Source: Tranquillimonas rosea
Lineage (GTDB): Bacteria > Pseudomonadota > Alphaproteobacteria > Rhodobacterales > Rhodobacteraceae
DNA: 64,000 nucleotides
Assembly (NCBI RefSeq): GCF_900111315.1
Contig: NZ_FOGU01000001.1
Span: 248,001-312,000 of the forward strand
Direction of reading: 5' to 3'
The notes beneath the pieces were generated by a model. It did not search any database and had not been told where the DNA came from. It saw nothing but the letters and a program-made list of their open reading frames with translations. Position 1 is the stretch's first letter, and the number at the start of each line of letters is the position of its first letter. The translations under genes were made by a program, and so were the position numbers. Shown piece by piece: positions 15,568 through 24,083 of the stretch.

Positions 15568-17160
15568 TCAGACCTCGGCCTTCCAGTTCCAGGGGAGGAG
15601 CTCGTCGAGACGGTTGATCTTGTGATCGTGGATGCGGTCGAGGACGTCGGCGAGCCAGGCCTGGGGGTCGAGACCATTCATCTTCGCTGTCTCGATCAGG
15701 GTCATGGCCCGGGCGAGCGTCTCGCCGCCGCTGTCGGACCCGGCGAAGAGCCAGTTCTTCCGGCCGATCCCGATCGGGCGCATGGCGCGCTCTGCGGGAT
15801 TGTTGTCGATCCCGATGCGTCCGTCCTCGAGGAACAGCTCGAAGGACGGCCAGCGGGAGAGCCCGTAGCGGAAGGCCTTGGCGAGATCGCCTTTACCCGG
15901 GATGCGCAGCAGCTGGGCCTCGGCCCATACCTTGAAGGCGTCGACCATGGGCCTGGAATGCTGCCCGCGCGCGGCCTTGCGCAGCTCGGCAGGCTGACCG
16001 GCGATCTCACGTTCGGCGTCGTAGAGCTTTCCGATCCGGTCGAGGGCTTCTCGCGCGATCTCGGACGTCGTGGCCTCCCAGACATCATGGAAGTCACGAC
16101 GCAGATGAGCCCAGCAGGCTGCCTCGCGGAACTGGCTGCTGCCATCAGCGCGTGGGGCGTAGAGCGGATTGAAGCCGGCATAGGCATCTGCCTGAAGGAT
16201 GCCGCTGCTATCCCGCAGATGGCGCTGAGGGTGTTCGCCTTTCCGATCCGGGGAGAAGCGGTAGACGACACCCGGTGGCGCCGTGCCGGCCCAAGGCCTC
16301 TGGTCTGAGACATAGGCCCAAACCCGCCCTTGCTTGATCCCCTTTCCGAGGCCGCGGTCCCGACGTGACCGGTCCAGCACGCGGATCGGAGTGTCATCTG
16401 CATGGAGGATCGGTGCAGCCATCACCTCGGTCTCGATCCGCTCGATGACAGGGGCGAGCACCTTCATGGCCCCGCCGCACCAATCCAGAAGCGTGCTGTC
16501 GGGGATATCGGCGCCCATGCGTGCGTAAATCTCGTGCTGACGATACAACGGAAGATGGTCGTCGAACTTGGAGACGAGGATCTGGGCCAGCAGCCCCGGA
16601 CCAGCCATGCTGCCGGGGATCGGGCGGCTCGGGGCCGCAGGCTGCACCATCTGCTCGCAGCGGCGGCAGGACTTCTTCACCCGCGCGATCTGGATCACCT
16701 TCATCTGCGCGGCGACCAGGTCGAGAAGTTCGCTGACATCCTCGCCCACCACCCGCAGATCACCGCCGCAGTCGGGGCAACAGGTGCCAGGATCGAACTC
16801 GCGGCGTTCGCGGGGCGTGGCGTCCGATACGCGCGGTCTGCGTCGTGGCTTTGCCTCAACAACAGGAGCGTCGGCTGCGGCAGGCTCATCGTTCTCGATC
16901 GGCCCGTCACGTTGCTCGGCAGCCGCGACCAGCAGATCCTCCAGCGCCAGCTCGAGCTGCGCGATCTCCCGTTCGATCTTCTCGGAAGATTTGCCGAAGG
17001 CCTGCTTCTGGAGCTTGGCAATCCGTAGGCGCAGCGCCTGGACCAGCTGTTCATGGGCCTGGAGCGTGGCCGACATCCGGGCATTCTCTGCCTGAAGGGC
17101 GGCGATCACCGCCTTCAGAACGGTGGGGTCATCGGTGAGGCCGTCGGCACTGTCGGACAT
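15568..17160 (-). CDS. tnpC: IS66 transposase TnpC
   Basis: This 530-residue transposase has an N-terminal coiled coil ([20 protein letters not shown]), a zinc-finger-like CCPDCGG ... CRRCE segment (about 130-175), and the IS66 DDE catalytic region, with [13 protein letters not shown] and the late [18 protein letters not shown] motif. It ends with the small IS66 C-terminal domain ([18 protein letters not shown]). It carries out cut-and-insert of the element. ATG 17160 was chosen because the eight-residue upstream extension lacks support. Confidence 0.95.
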   Translation of the reverse strand: MSDSADGLTDDPTVLKAVIAALQAENARMSATLQAHEQLVQALRLRIAKLQKQAFGKSSEKIEREIAQLELALEDLLVAAAEQRDGPIENDEPAAADAPVVEAKPRRRPRVSDATPRERREFDPGTCCPDCGGDLRVVGEDVSELLDLVAAQMKVIQIARVKKSCRRCEQMVQPAAPSRPIPGSMAGPGLLAQILVSKFDDHLPLYRQHEIYARMGADIPDSTLLDWCGGAMKVLAPVIERIETEVMAAPILHADDTPIRVLDRSRRDRGLGKGIKQGRVWAYVSDQRPWAGTAPPGVVYRFSPDRKGEHPQRHLRDSSGILQADAYAGFNPLYAPRADGSSQFREAACWAHLRRDFHDVWEATTSEIAREALDRIGKLYDAEREIAGQPAELRKAARGQHSRPMVDAFKVWAEAQLLRIPGKGDLAKAFRYGLSRWPSFELFLEDGRIGIDNNPAERAMRPIGIGRKNWLFAGSDSGGETLARAMTLIETAKMNGLDPQAWLADVLDRIHDHKINRLDELLPWNWKAEV

Positions 17161-17220
17161 GACGACAGATACCATGACGCGTCGCATATAGCCAATAAAA
17201 CAAGGGGTTCTGGGAGAAAA

Positions 17221-17568
17221 TTACCCCACCCGCGCTGGTGGTGCGCCCCAGTCCGGGCGTCTCCAGTCGATCCCCTCCCATAGCATCGCCATCTGCGCGG
17301 AGGTCAGCCGGGCAACGCCGGTCTCGGCGGTCGGCCACGGGAAACGGCCGCGCTCAAGCACCTTGTAGTAGAGGCAGAACCCCTGGCCATCCCAGTAGAG
17401 GAGCTTCAGCCGATCGCCCCGGCGGCCCCGGAACGCGAAGACCGCGCCGCTCGCGGGCTTCTGGCGCAGGACATCCTGGGCCATGGCCGACAGACCCGCG
17501 ATGCCCTTCCTCATATCGGTGACGCCGCAGGCGAGGTAGACCCGGACCCCAGTGCCCGGCCCGATCAT
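17221..17568 (-). CDS. tnpB: IS66 accessory protein TnpB
   Basis: The 115-residue protein begins MIGPGTGVRVYLACGVTDMR and contains GLSAMAQDVL, GAVFAFRGRRGDRLKLLYWD and a closing GIDWRRP, the diagnostic sequence of the IS66 Orf2 family. It overlaps tnpA by 4 bases. It is required for efficient IS66 transposition, but its biochemical role is unclear. Confidence 0.95.
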   Translation of the reverse strand: MIGPGTGVRVYLACGVTDMRKGIAGLSAMAQDVLRQKPASGAVFAFRGRRGDRLKLLYWDGQGFCLYYKVLERGRFPWPTAETGVARLTSAQMAMLWEGIDWRRPDWGAPPARVG

Positions 17569-17978
17569 GCCGCCTCGACGAGGCGGATCAGCCGGACGAG
17601 AGCGTCATCCTCGATCTGTCCGTTGCAGCGAAGGGTCCGGCTATTCCCCAGGACGATCTCGAACCGAAGAGCCTCCTCGGGTTCTACATCGGGAGTTTGG
17701 TCCAGCTCCTCCACGACATGCTCGACCGGCAGAAACACGGCCCCATCGGATCTCGGCCACATCCCCTTCCGCCGAAGCTCGCGACGCCACTGATAGATGT
17801 GCTGACGGGTCAAGTCGTGGCGCCGCGCGACGTCCGCAACGGTCGCCCCCGCGACACCGACCTCCAGAAGCATACCGAGCTTCTGATCATCGGACCAACG
17901 CCGTCGCCGCTCGACACCGACGATCACCTCATGCCGCATATCTGTCCCCGCCCGATACGACGTCGTTAACGACGTCAA
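17565..17978 (-). CDS. tnpA: IS66 accessory protein TnpA (HTH)
   Basis: The 137-residue protein carries a helix-turn-helix segment, WSDDQKLGMLLEVGVAGAT and VADVARRHDLTRQHIYQWRR, typical of IS66 and IS3-type Orf1 proteins, then a divergent acidic tail. It probably binds the element ends. It is the first gene of the IS operon, with about 60 bases to the right inverted repeat. Confidence 0.93.
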   Translation of the reverse strand: MTSLTTSYRAGTDMRHEVIVGVERRRRWSDDQKLGMLLEVGVAGATVADVARRHDLTRQHIYQWRRELRRKGMWPRSDGAVFLPVEHVVEELDQTPDVEPEEALRFEIVLGNSRTLRCNGQIEDDALVRLIRLVEAA

Positions 17979-18024
17979 TAACGACGGAGTATAAGACCCG
18001 CGCCCGAAGGCAGGCAGGTGGCCT

Positions 18025-18047
18025 CAATCGGGCGGTTACGGTTGTGC
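18025..18047. repeat. IS66 right end: terminal inverted repeat and 8-bp target duplication
   Basis: CAATCGGGCGGTTAC (18025-18039) is the inverted counterpart of the left end, and GGTTGTGC (18040-18047) repeats the octamer at 15535-15542. Confidence 0.9.
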
Positions 18048-18443
18048 GAAGATGCAAAGGGTTTAGGTATACCAGTGGTGTTCCCGTGTGGGGACTCCGA
18101 CTCCTAAACTCGGTCGCCGCGGCTCTGTCGCCGGCGGCCGTTTTTTTAGTGGACGACCGTGTATTTACTTTAGCGGATGTCGTTTCTTGGCCCTCTCGGT
18201 CGAGAACAAGATAGCGACCACGGATCGACCGGTGCATCCTGTCTATGGATCGACCCCAACCGCTCTCGAGCAACCGATCCTTGGAGCCGCCGGGAAGACA
18301 ATAATCCCGGATGCCCGCCCGGCGGCCTCCATTCTTCATCACAGATTGCAGTGTCCAGCAGGAAGCCTCACGTCCGCGACGGCGCCCCGCACGGGCCCGC
18401 CGTTCGATAACAGCGACGCCAGCCCGACAGGGCCTTGCGTCGC
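18048..18443. other. Intergenic region right of IS66, no gene seen
   Basis: About 400 bases without a supported gene. A frame continues leftward from 18342 through the target site and would have joined the remnant at 15472 before the insertion, but it resembles no protein I know. A short T-run and GC-rich stretch near 18120-18150 might be a weak terminator. Confidence 0.35.
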
Positions 18444-18593
18444 CTACTCGTCAGCACGCGTCGTGTCGGGCGCGATCGATAGATCATCTTTCTCTCGCAC
18501 CAGGGCCGAGAAGGACATCACGACCAGAAGGATCGCGATGGCGAAGATCACGCCGAGCATGAAGGTGTCGTCGACTGGCGGTTCGGGACCCAT
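18444..18593 (-). CDS. 49-residue single-pass membrane protein
   Basis: The sequence begins MGPEPPVDDTF, has one membrane helix (MLGVIFAIAILLVVMSFSAL) and a charged tail ending TTRADE. AAGGAG lies 9 bases before the ATG at 18593. An in-frame start at 18656 is less likely because the extra residues are low in structure and lack a start signal. Function unknown. Confidence 0.6.
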   Translation of the reverse strand: MGPEPPVDDTFMLGVIFAIAILLVVMSFSALVREKDDLSIAPDTTRADE

Positions 18594-19203
18594 CGCTCGA
18601 TCTCCTTGCCCCGTAGAGGCGAAGGTGTCCCGGCAGGTCGGAGCCGGGACTCCCACCCCGGACGTACACTCAGTTGGCCTGGATCCATCTGACCGCCCGT
18701 CCGGGGCATCAATGCTCGCAATATAACTTCGTCATCCAATGACGATCTTGATGCCGCAGGTTGGATGAGTCGGGAAGATGGAAAGTCCGCCGTCGACGCC
18801 CCTCATCCGGCAACCGGCCATTTATGGCCCATGGTCTACAGGCGACAGACCTACCGACCCACACTCCTGCGAAGCAGGGCGATCAAATGCCAGTGATCCA
18901 CTGATCCGGGCGGCTTGCAAATGCACCTGTACTGAGCGCGGGGTGGTTAGCAAAGTGGACGAGTGGCGACGTCCGATTGCCAATCGTCTGGGCGCAATGG
19001 CGGATTTTCGCCGTTGCCAAGCGATTGACACCGCCTACCTTTTTCAGGCGCGAGCAATGCTCGCCATCTCCGGCGCTCGTCGGAGTTCGTGTGGTGCGGC
19101 TCCGGCGAGCGTTCTTAGAACAATGCGATATCGGTTGAATCAGTTCCGATCGGCGCCACCTAACGGGGCGTTCTGCATCCAGCAGAGCAGTGAGTGAGTG
19201 CCG
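18594..19203. other. Intergenic region, no gene seen
   Basis: Roughly 600 bases separate two small leftward genes. A 139-codon frame on the plus strand (18778-19197) has no family resemblance and no ribosome binding site. I see no RNA gene or repeat here other than GTGAGTGAGTG at 19190, shared with 14832. Confidence 0.35.
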
Positions 19204-19235
19204 GGCCGTCGGGGCCCAATCGGACCTCGGCGGCC
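19204..19235 (-). terminator. Hairpin at the end of the zinc-ribbon membrane gene
   Basis: An 11-bp stem with two wobbles pairs 19204-19214 with 19225-19235 and touches the stop codon of the gene at 19235. A related segment occurs at about 14847-14879. No T-tract follows. Confidence 0.4.
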
Positions 19236-19438
19236 TACATGAAGACCTTGGCCACGACCCACACCGCGACGAAAGCTGCGAATAGCATGCCCGCGCCAGC
19301 CAGCAGCCAAGCGAGCCAGATCGCCAGGGATTGGTCCGGATGCTTCAGGGCGCCACACTGATCGCAATAGTCGCCGTCCAGTCGCATCCTGTGACCGCAT
19401 GTCTTGCAACGGTAGGGCCGGAACATGGGATGTCGCAT
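19235..19438 (-). CDS. Zinc-ribbon membrane protein
   Basis: The 67-residue protein starts with a four-cysteine ribbon, YRCKTCGHRM and DYCDQCGALKHPD, like the short zinc-ribbon domains of rubredoxin or DksA type, followed by one long membrane helix (IWLAWLLAGAGMLFAAFVAVWVV). It is probably anchored with the ribbon in the cytoplasm. An internal ATG at 19426 (MFRPYRC) is an alternative start. It is unrelated to the WCSRCG family at 11373. Function unknown. Confidence 0.7.
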   Translation of the reverse strand: MRHPMFRPYRCKTCGHRMRLDGDYCDQCGALKHPDQSLAIWLAWLLAGAGMLFAAFVAVWVVAKVFM

Positions 19439-19626
19439 GGGAGGAGTGCCTTGCTCTTCAGTCGACGCGTCGACTGATGCCCAGCCACTACCGAGCAGCT
19501 ACACCATCGGCGACGTCAGGTCCAACAAACGACATTTATTGTTGGTGGCGCTGTAGAAATCGGTGAAACCCGAACGGCGCCTTCCCATATATCCAGCACC
19601 CCGCTCATGGGGCCGGAGAGAATACT

Positions 19627-19791
19627 ATGGCTACTGTCCAACCCAAATGGATGCGCCGGGACTACATGATCATCGGAGTACTGGCCATCATCGCGATCGC
19701 AATCGCGTCATACTACGGCGCGCCCTACTTCAGTTCGGGTGAGTCCGTCATGCAGCCTGAAGTCCCCGCTGCAACGGCGCCGGTCGAATAA
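19627..19791 (+). CDS. 54-residue membrane protein with WMRRDY motif, copy 2
   Basis: The sequence MATVQPKWMRRDYMIIGVLA leads into one membrane helix and a PYFSSGESV tail ending in VE. GGAGAG lies about 7 bases upstream of the ATG. It is the paralogue of the gene at 15241 and lies 45 bases upstream of the second hairpin-rich element. Confidence 0.7.
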   Translation: MATVQPKWMRRDYMIIGVLAIIAIAIASYYGAPYFSSGESVMQPEVPAATAPVE

Positions 19792-19816
19792 GCTGGCATC
19801 GCTCACCGCCTGAAAA

Positions 19817-19955
19817 ACCGGAACCGGATAAGGCAACTGCGGTGTTACCGCAGTGGGAGCGCCAGCTATCGCTGGTCTGCCGAGATTTGCTCGGCGATCT
19901 CCTAAGCCCGTCGGGGTAGTGTGGTGCCGTCCCGACGGGCTACGATTGTCTTGAT
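19817..19955. ncRNA. Hairpin-rich element, copy 2 (candidate structured RNA)
   Basis: Four hairpins follow each other: ACTGCGGT/ACCGCAGT (19836-19854), CCAGC/GCTGG (19862-19875), GCCGAG/CTCGGC (19879-19895) and an 11-bp perfect stem, AGCCCGTCGGG/CCCGACGGGCT (19905-19941). GGAG near 19856 and CTCC near 19899 could close a junction around the middle two. It is homologous to copy 1 at 14891-15030. No protein frame is supported, and the strand is not determined. Confidence 0.5.
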
Positions 19956-20052
19956 GCAAGTCCGCCACATGTAGAGCTTTTCACGTTGCGCAAATGTCGC
20001 GAAGAGAAGAACAGGACATCGGACCTCTCCTGTCGCTTTTGCGACCGGTCCC

Positions 20053-20097
20053 GAGGCCGCCGGGCACTTCATCCCAATGTCCCGGCCTGGCGGCCTC
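20053..20097. terminator. GC-rich hairpin
   Basis: GAGGCCGCC (20053-20061) pairs perfectly with GGCGGCCTC (20089-20097), extended inward by GGG/CCC. There is no T-tract. It lies between the hairpin-rich element and the second holin-like pair and could stop transcription from either side. Confidence 0.4.
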
Positions 20098-20253
20098 AAT
20101 CCCATTTGCGGCAGAAAACTGCTGATCTCGGGAGGCTGCATTGTCGGCCAAGCCCAGCTTGCGCATGTTATAAAACGGCTGCGTCGTTACTGACCGGTCG
20201 GAGGTCGTCGCCTCCCCCAAACACCTAGCACCGGAGCGGCGACCTCAATTATC

Positions 20254-20532
20254 TTACCGATCCCCGAGCTTGAACCGCCGATAGATCGTCAGCAGGAACG
20301 TCACCGCGAGCACGGCCTTGGTGGCCACGATCAGCCAGGGCACGACGTGCGGCGCCATGACGTCGATGTTCCGCGAGATACCGGTGAAGAGCACGGTCAC
20401 GCCGACCATGGCATAGCCGGCCGCGATTGCCCGGCCCGGCGGTTGGGCCCGCGCATTGATATGCGCCAGCCACCAGCACGTCAGGATGATGATCGCGGAT
20501 GTCAGGTTGTTCGCTGCCAGGAGCATGGTCAT
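20254..20532 (-). CDS. Holin-like membrane protein, second set
   Basis: The 92-residue protein has three hydrophobic segments (LTSAIIILTCWWLAHI, AIAAGYAMVGVTVLF, VVPWLIVATKAVLAVTFLL) and ends YRRFKLGDR. It overlaps the upstream gene by 4 bases. A related C-terminal piece survives next to the IS66 at 15472. Its role in lysis is suggested by size and by pairing with the next gene. Confidence 0.6.
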   Translation of the reverse strand: MTMLLAANNLTSAIIILTCWWLAHINARAQPPGRAIAAGYAMVGVTVLFTGISRNIDVMAPHVVPWLIVATKAVLAVTFLLTIYRRFKLGDR

Positions 20533-20846
20533 CTCTCGCCTCTCTCGAGGACGAGACGACGCACGCCTCTGATGGCGGCAATCCCGCCCTCACCCATGAT
20601 GAAGCCCGCGGCCAGGTAGGCCCAGGTCCCGCCGCCGGTCACGCTGTCGAGCACGTGCCCGACCAGCCCGCCCAGGAAGATCGCCCCGAAGGCGCCGGCG
20701 AGCCCTTCCACGATCCTTCGCTTCCAACTCGCCTGGGGCGCAAACACGGCCCGTACATAGGCCCCGGCGGCACCGGATAACATCAGCGCGCTGACCTGCT
20801 CTGGCATCTGCCCGAACAGGGTCCGCACGGTCTCGGCAAACGTCAT
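20529..20846 (-). CDS. Putative phage holin, second set
   Basis: The 105-residue protein begins MTFAETVRTLFGQMPEQVSA, followed by glycine-rich membrane segments (LAGAFGAIFLGGLVGHVLDS and TWAYLAAGFIMGEGGIAAI) and a basic tail. This pattern occurs in holins of other alphaproteobacterial phages. It lies 6 kb from the endolysin gene, which has its own holin-like genes, so the element carries two sets. Confidence 0.65.
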   Translation of the reverse strand: MTFAETVRTLFGQMPEQVSALMLSGAAGAYVRAVFAPQASWKRRIVEGLAGAFGAIFLGGLVGHVLDSVTGGGTWAYLAAGFIMGEGGIAAIRGVRRLVLERGER

Positions 20847-20990
20847 GCCGCCTCCGTCGTTTCGTGGAAGTTCAGCAACTGGCAGCCAAGCGGCGATGGC
20901 CGCGGCAACCGGCGTTCAAGCACAATTTCAACTTGACGATTCTGTCGTGCTGCGGCGGTCTGCCGCTGTAGTAATCCGCCGGAGTGTTTT

Positions 20991-22151
20991 ATGCCGCACG
21001 ACCCTTACAACATCGACAAAGCCGAGTTCTCCGACCATGACATGTGGACACGACACGATGCATTAATTTACCGAAGTCCGCGACCGCCAGTAATTAATTC
21101 GTCGTTTTACCCCGTGTACCAATACAACGACCTATACTCTGTATCAATTCTACCCCTAATACACCACATCGAAAACCCGAGCATCGACCCCAATTTCCGC
21201 TCTAACCTAGAAAACGGCTTCGATGACGTTTGTCGGCCAAACCCAACGGCCATTTCGGAAATTCAAAGGCTTGTAGGCAACGTTCGCTTTACCAATGAAG
21301 AGCGAAGCCCCACCACATTCTTGCGCCGTCTTGCAGAGGCGATGCAGGCGGATGTGGACACCATTGAGAGCGCCAATCCTGGCAAGACCAACGTCATCCT
21401 ATGCGGCGGGAAGGACAGCCTGAACCTTCTTCTTCTGAGGTGGAGCAACCCTACAATAGTTCTCAGTGCGGACCCCAATTTTGCGCTTGTCCAGAAATTT
21501 GTAGAGGACAATGCACTTGGGCTTGAAGTGCAACGACTGAACGACAAGGAAGATCAAAGCCTGAAAAATACTGAGATCGCCGAAGCCGGATGTCAGGTAA
21601 ATCATGGCAGTTGGAAGTGGACACCTGCCATCAAGCAAGTGTCGGACAACTTTGAAAAGAACGTCGTCTTTTGGAAAGGTCAGCTTGGCGATGTTTATCT
21701 GACATCAAACTGGCGGCAATACTCCGATTCCCGTAGCGTCTTGTACAAGAAGTTTCGTGTGCTTTACCGGCGTGGCGGCGATAAGTTTCCTACTGCGCGC
21801 AAACTCGGCGACCTCGTTTTCGCGCCGAGCACCGTTAAGCGACTAGAGCGTAGCATCGTTAACCGAGGCGCAGTGCTTCAGGGATCGCACATGGGGTTCT
21901 TGCGTAGTATCTGCGATTGCCTTTTCGTTTCAGCCTACCACGGACCGCAAACCACTTCGGTACTTCACTCGATGCATCTGCCAAGTCTCATCGGGGAAGA
22001 CATACGCCCAGCTCTTGGCCGCGAAATTTTCGGGCAAGAAGTTGCTTACCCAACGAAAAACCCCGGTCCTCCTCGCTCCACGTTTAGAACGAATTGGCGC
22101 AGCATTTCAGGGTTTAAAGAGGCCATGCAGGTACATGGTGTAACAATATAA
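20991..22151 (+). CDS. PP-loop (ATP pyrophosphatase) domain protein
   Basis: The 386-residue protein contains NVILCGGKDSLNLLLLRW near residues 133-150, which matches the SGGxDS PP-loop of N-type ATP pyrophosphatases (asparagine synthetase, TilS, QueC, sugar amidotransferases). These enzymes adenylate a substrate and release pyrophosphate. The first 130 residues and last 200 are not recognisable; there is no N-terminal cysteine glutaminase. Base composition is visibly more AT-rich than the neighbours, suggesting recent transfer. It converges on the tail spike gene with a shared hairpin terminator, and is a likely phage accessory gene. Confidence 0.7.
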   Translation: MPHDPYNIDKAEFSDHDMWTRHDALIYRSPRPPVINSSFYPVYQYNDLYSVSILPLIHHIENPSIDPNFRSNLENGFDDVCRPNPTAISEIQRLVGNVRFTNEERSPTTFLRRLAEAMQADVDTIESANPGKTNVILCGGKDSLNLLLLRWSNPTIVLSADPNFALVQKFVEDNALGLEVQRLNDKEDQSLKNTEIAEAGCQVNHGSWKWTPAIKQVSDNFEKNVVFWKGQLGDVYLTSNWRQYSDSRSVLYKKFRVLYRRGGDKFPTARKLGDLVFAPSTVKRLERSIVNRGAVLQGSHMGFLRSICDCLFVSAYHGPQTTSVLHSMHLPSLIGEDIRPALGREIFGQEVAYPTKNPGPPRSTFRTNWRSISGFKEAMQVHGVTI

Positions 22152-22158
22152 ATGATAC

Positions 22159-22186
22159 GCTGGGCGGGGTCTCGTCCCCGCCCAGC
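22159..22186. terminator. Bidirectional terminator between PP-loop gene and tail spike
   Basis: GCTGGGCGGGG (22159-22169) pairs perfectly with CCCCGCCCAGC (22176-22186) around a 6-base loop. It fills the 37-base gap between two converging stop codons. Confidence 0.8.
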
Positions 22187-22188
22187 TC

Positions 22189-24072
22189 TTACACCTGGTA
22201 GTAAATCCCGTTGTAGAGCATGAACTGAACTGGCTGCATGGCAACCATAGCAATATCTGCGGCAGATTTCGTTACGATGTCGCCAGACGACGGGGAGGAC
22301 GCGTGCTTAAGCGTGCAATTTCCGTTGACGTCTATCACAGTGACTAATCCGTTAACGTCAGTTCTACCGGCCGCAGACCCAAGGATGTTTTCGCCGGTTG
22401 CGTTGTTCAGGATAACAAAGTCCTGGTCACGGTCCCAAAAGTTCCCGGATGTGACCTCGTAAGATTCCTGCCTGACTGATCCGTAGTATCGCGCACGCTT
22501 GTGCAGGCTATCCCCGAGCCAGATTCCATCCGAACCATATGCGCGAAGCGGATACGACGCTACATCATTGCCGTTGCCAAATAGAATCTGTCCAGTGTTG
22601 AAGTCGAGCTTGAACTTCCTCGAGGCGATCACGTCGTTCGTTATGTATTTGTTGCCGAAACCGTTGTCGTTCACAATGTCCTCGAACGGTCCATCGACGG
22701 TTGGGTCGTCCAGCGAGCAGATCAGTGTGTTGTTCACGCCCTGCGGCCCGAACTCGATGCTGCCCGCACCGCCGTTTTCGAACCGCGTGTTGAGGAAGAC
22801 ATTGTTCGTGCTGTTGCAGTAGATGGCGATTTCGGCATCGGCGGAGCCAGAAAAATCCTCAAGATTTGTGCCAATGAACGTGTTTCCGTTGTTCTCTTGA
22901 TCGGGCATGTAAAAACCATACCGGTCTGGCTCGGTGTCCCATGCAGCGTCAATCCTGATCACACCCCCGATTAGAGTGTTCTGGTTCACGCCCTGGACGC
23001 CTCCAGTAGCGTTGTAGGTGAACGCGATGCCGCGCTGATTGTTGATGATCTGCCCGAGGTGGATCGTGTTGCAGACCATGTTTTGCGAGTTGCCGCTCGG
23101 GGTCTTGTCGAGGGCTTTCAGCTCAAGGCCGATATAGAAACCGCGAATGGCGCGGAGATGCACCTGCTCGTAGTGCAGAGCATTCAGTTGCACCCCCACC
23201 GAGGTGCTATCCGTCCCGGCGTCCCAATCCGGTTGATCCGTGCCGGTGTTCTGGTCGCGTTCGATATTCGGCAGTACCATGCGGCGGGTGCCGGTCTGGC
23301 CGTCCCCGAAGGCTTCGATTGCAGCCCCGGTCCCGTTGTAGGTAAACAGCGCCCCGGAGGCCGCGACAAACCCCACTCCGATAGGGATGGAAACGGTCGT
23401 AGCCTCGAGCACATAGTTCCCGTTGGGCACCCATACGTCTACGCTTCCCCGGGTGCCTCCGTCTAACTCGGATGCCGCGATGGCCGCGTTGACAGCCGCT
23501 GCCGTGTAGCCACCGAAGGCGGGAACAGAATAGCCTGTCACATCTGGCACGACACGAAGCTTCACGCCCCCCGCCGTGATCTTGTGGTAGCCGTTTACAG
23601 CATCATCCGAGATAGGCTGAGCGTCCGATGCCGCCACCTTGGCGCGGAAACGCCCGTATTCAATGAAATCGCCCTCTGACACACCGAAAATGCCGCCGCC
23701 GTAGCCCAGGCTGGTATTCTGGAACAGGCCGTCGGGCGTATCGAACTTCCGCGCCAGGGCCTGCAACAAGCTGTCCACGCTGGTCTGCGTCGGCAGCTTC
23801 GCAAGCTCGCTCTCAGACCCTTCGTCATTCAGGTAGGCAACAAGCTGGTTCGACACCGTCGCGAGGAAGACCTCGCCGTCGCTCGTGCCCGCGATGCCGT
23901 CTGCCGCGGACGTGTAGACCGTGCCCGAGCCGATGCCGACAGCGAGAGCGGTGTTGTCGATCGACTCCTGAAGGCGATCCACGACCGCCTGGACCGCCAG
24001 CTCGAGCGTGTTGCGCGAGGTGAACTTAGGGTTGCTGCCCGAGGCGGACAGCCCAAATTGCGGTGCACTCAT
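22189..24072 (-). CDS. Tail spike/fibre with parallel beta-helix
   Basis: The 627-residue protein has an N-terminal region (about 1-190) resembling a virion-attachment domain. A central region then shows repeated short strand-turn units with many Asn, Gly and aliphatic residues (NTFIGTNLEDF, NNVFLNTRFENGG), typical of a right-handed beta-helix (pectate lyase-like) as in phage depolymerases. A C-terminal beta-rich tip follows. It is the last structural gene and follows the tail-tip gene. It would bind or cut host surface polysaccharide. No catalytic pair can be assigned by eye. Confidence 0.8.
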   Translation of the reverse strand: MSAPQFGLSASGSNPKFTSRNTLELAVQAVVDRLQESIDNTALAVGIGSGTVYTSAADGIAGTSDGEVFLATVSNQLVAYLNDEGSESELAKLPTQTSVDSLLQALARKFDTPDGLFQNTSLGYGGGIFGVSEGDFIEYGRFRAKVAASDAQPISDDAVNGYHKITAGGVKLRVVPDVTGYSVPAFGGYTAAAVNAAIAASELDGGTRGSVDVWVPNGNYVLEATTVSIPIGVGFVAASGALFTYNGTGAAIEAFGDGQTGTRRMVLPNIERDQNTGTDQPDWDAGTDSTSVGVQLNALHYEQVHLRAIRGFYIGLELKALDKTPSGNSQNMVCNTIHLGQIINNQRGIAFTYNATGGVQGVNQNTLIGGVIRIDAAWDTEPDRYGFYMPDQENNGNTFIGTNLEDFSGSADAEIAIYCNSTNNVFLNTRFENGGAGSIEFGPQGVNNTLICSLDDPTVDGPFEDIVNDNGFGNKYITNDVIASRKFKLDFNTGQILFGNGNDVASYPLRAYGSDGIWLGDSLHKRARYYGSVRQESYEVTSGNFWDRDQDFVILNNATGENILGSAAGRTDVNGLVTVIDVNGNCTLKHASSPSSGDIVTKSAADIAMVAMQPVQFMLYNGIYYQV

Positions 24073-24083
24073 GCCTTGCTCCG

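Larger units (their letters stand above)
15543..18039 (-). mobile_element. Complete IS66-family insertion sequence (2497 bp)
   Basis: Terminal inverted repeats GTAACCGCTCGATTG and its counterpart GTAACCGCCCGATTG (one mismatch) bound three leftward genes in the usual IS66 order: tnpA, tnpB, tnpC. Identical 8-bp duplications flank it, so the insertion is recent enough to be unaltered. All three frames are open and the copy may be active. Confidence 0.95.

Noticed and set aside
17929-18342. Frame running across the right end of IS66
   Set aside because: It passes through the inverted repeat and tnpA in antisense register; joined with the left flank it gives no recognisable protein except the short holin-like end.
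18778-19197. 139-codon plus-strand frame
   Set aside because: No start signal or resemblance to known proteins; amino acid composition is that of random GC-rich sequence.
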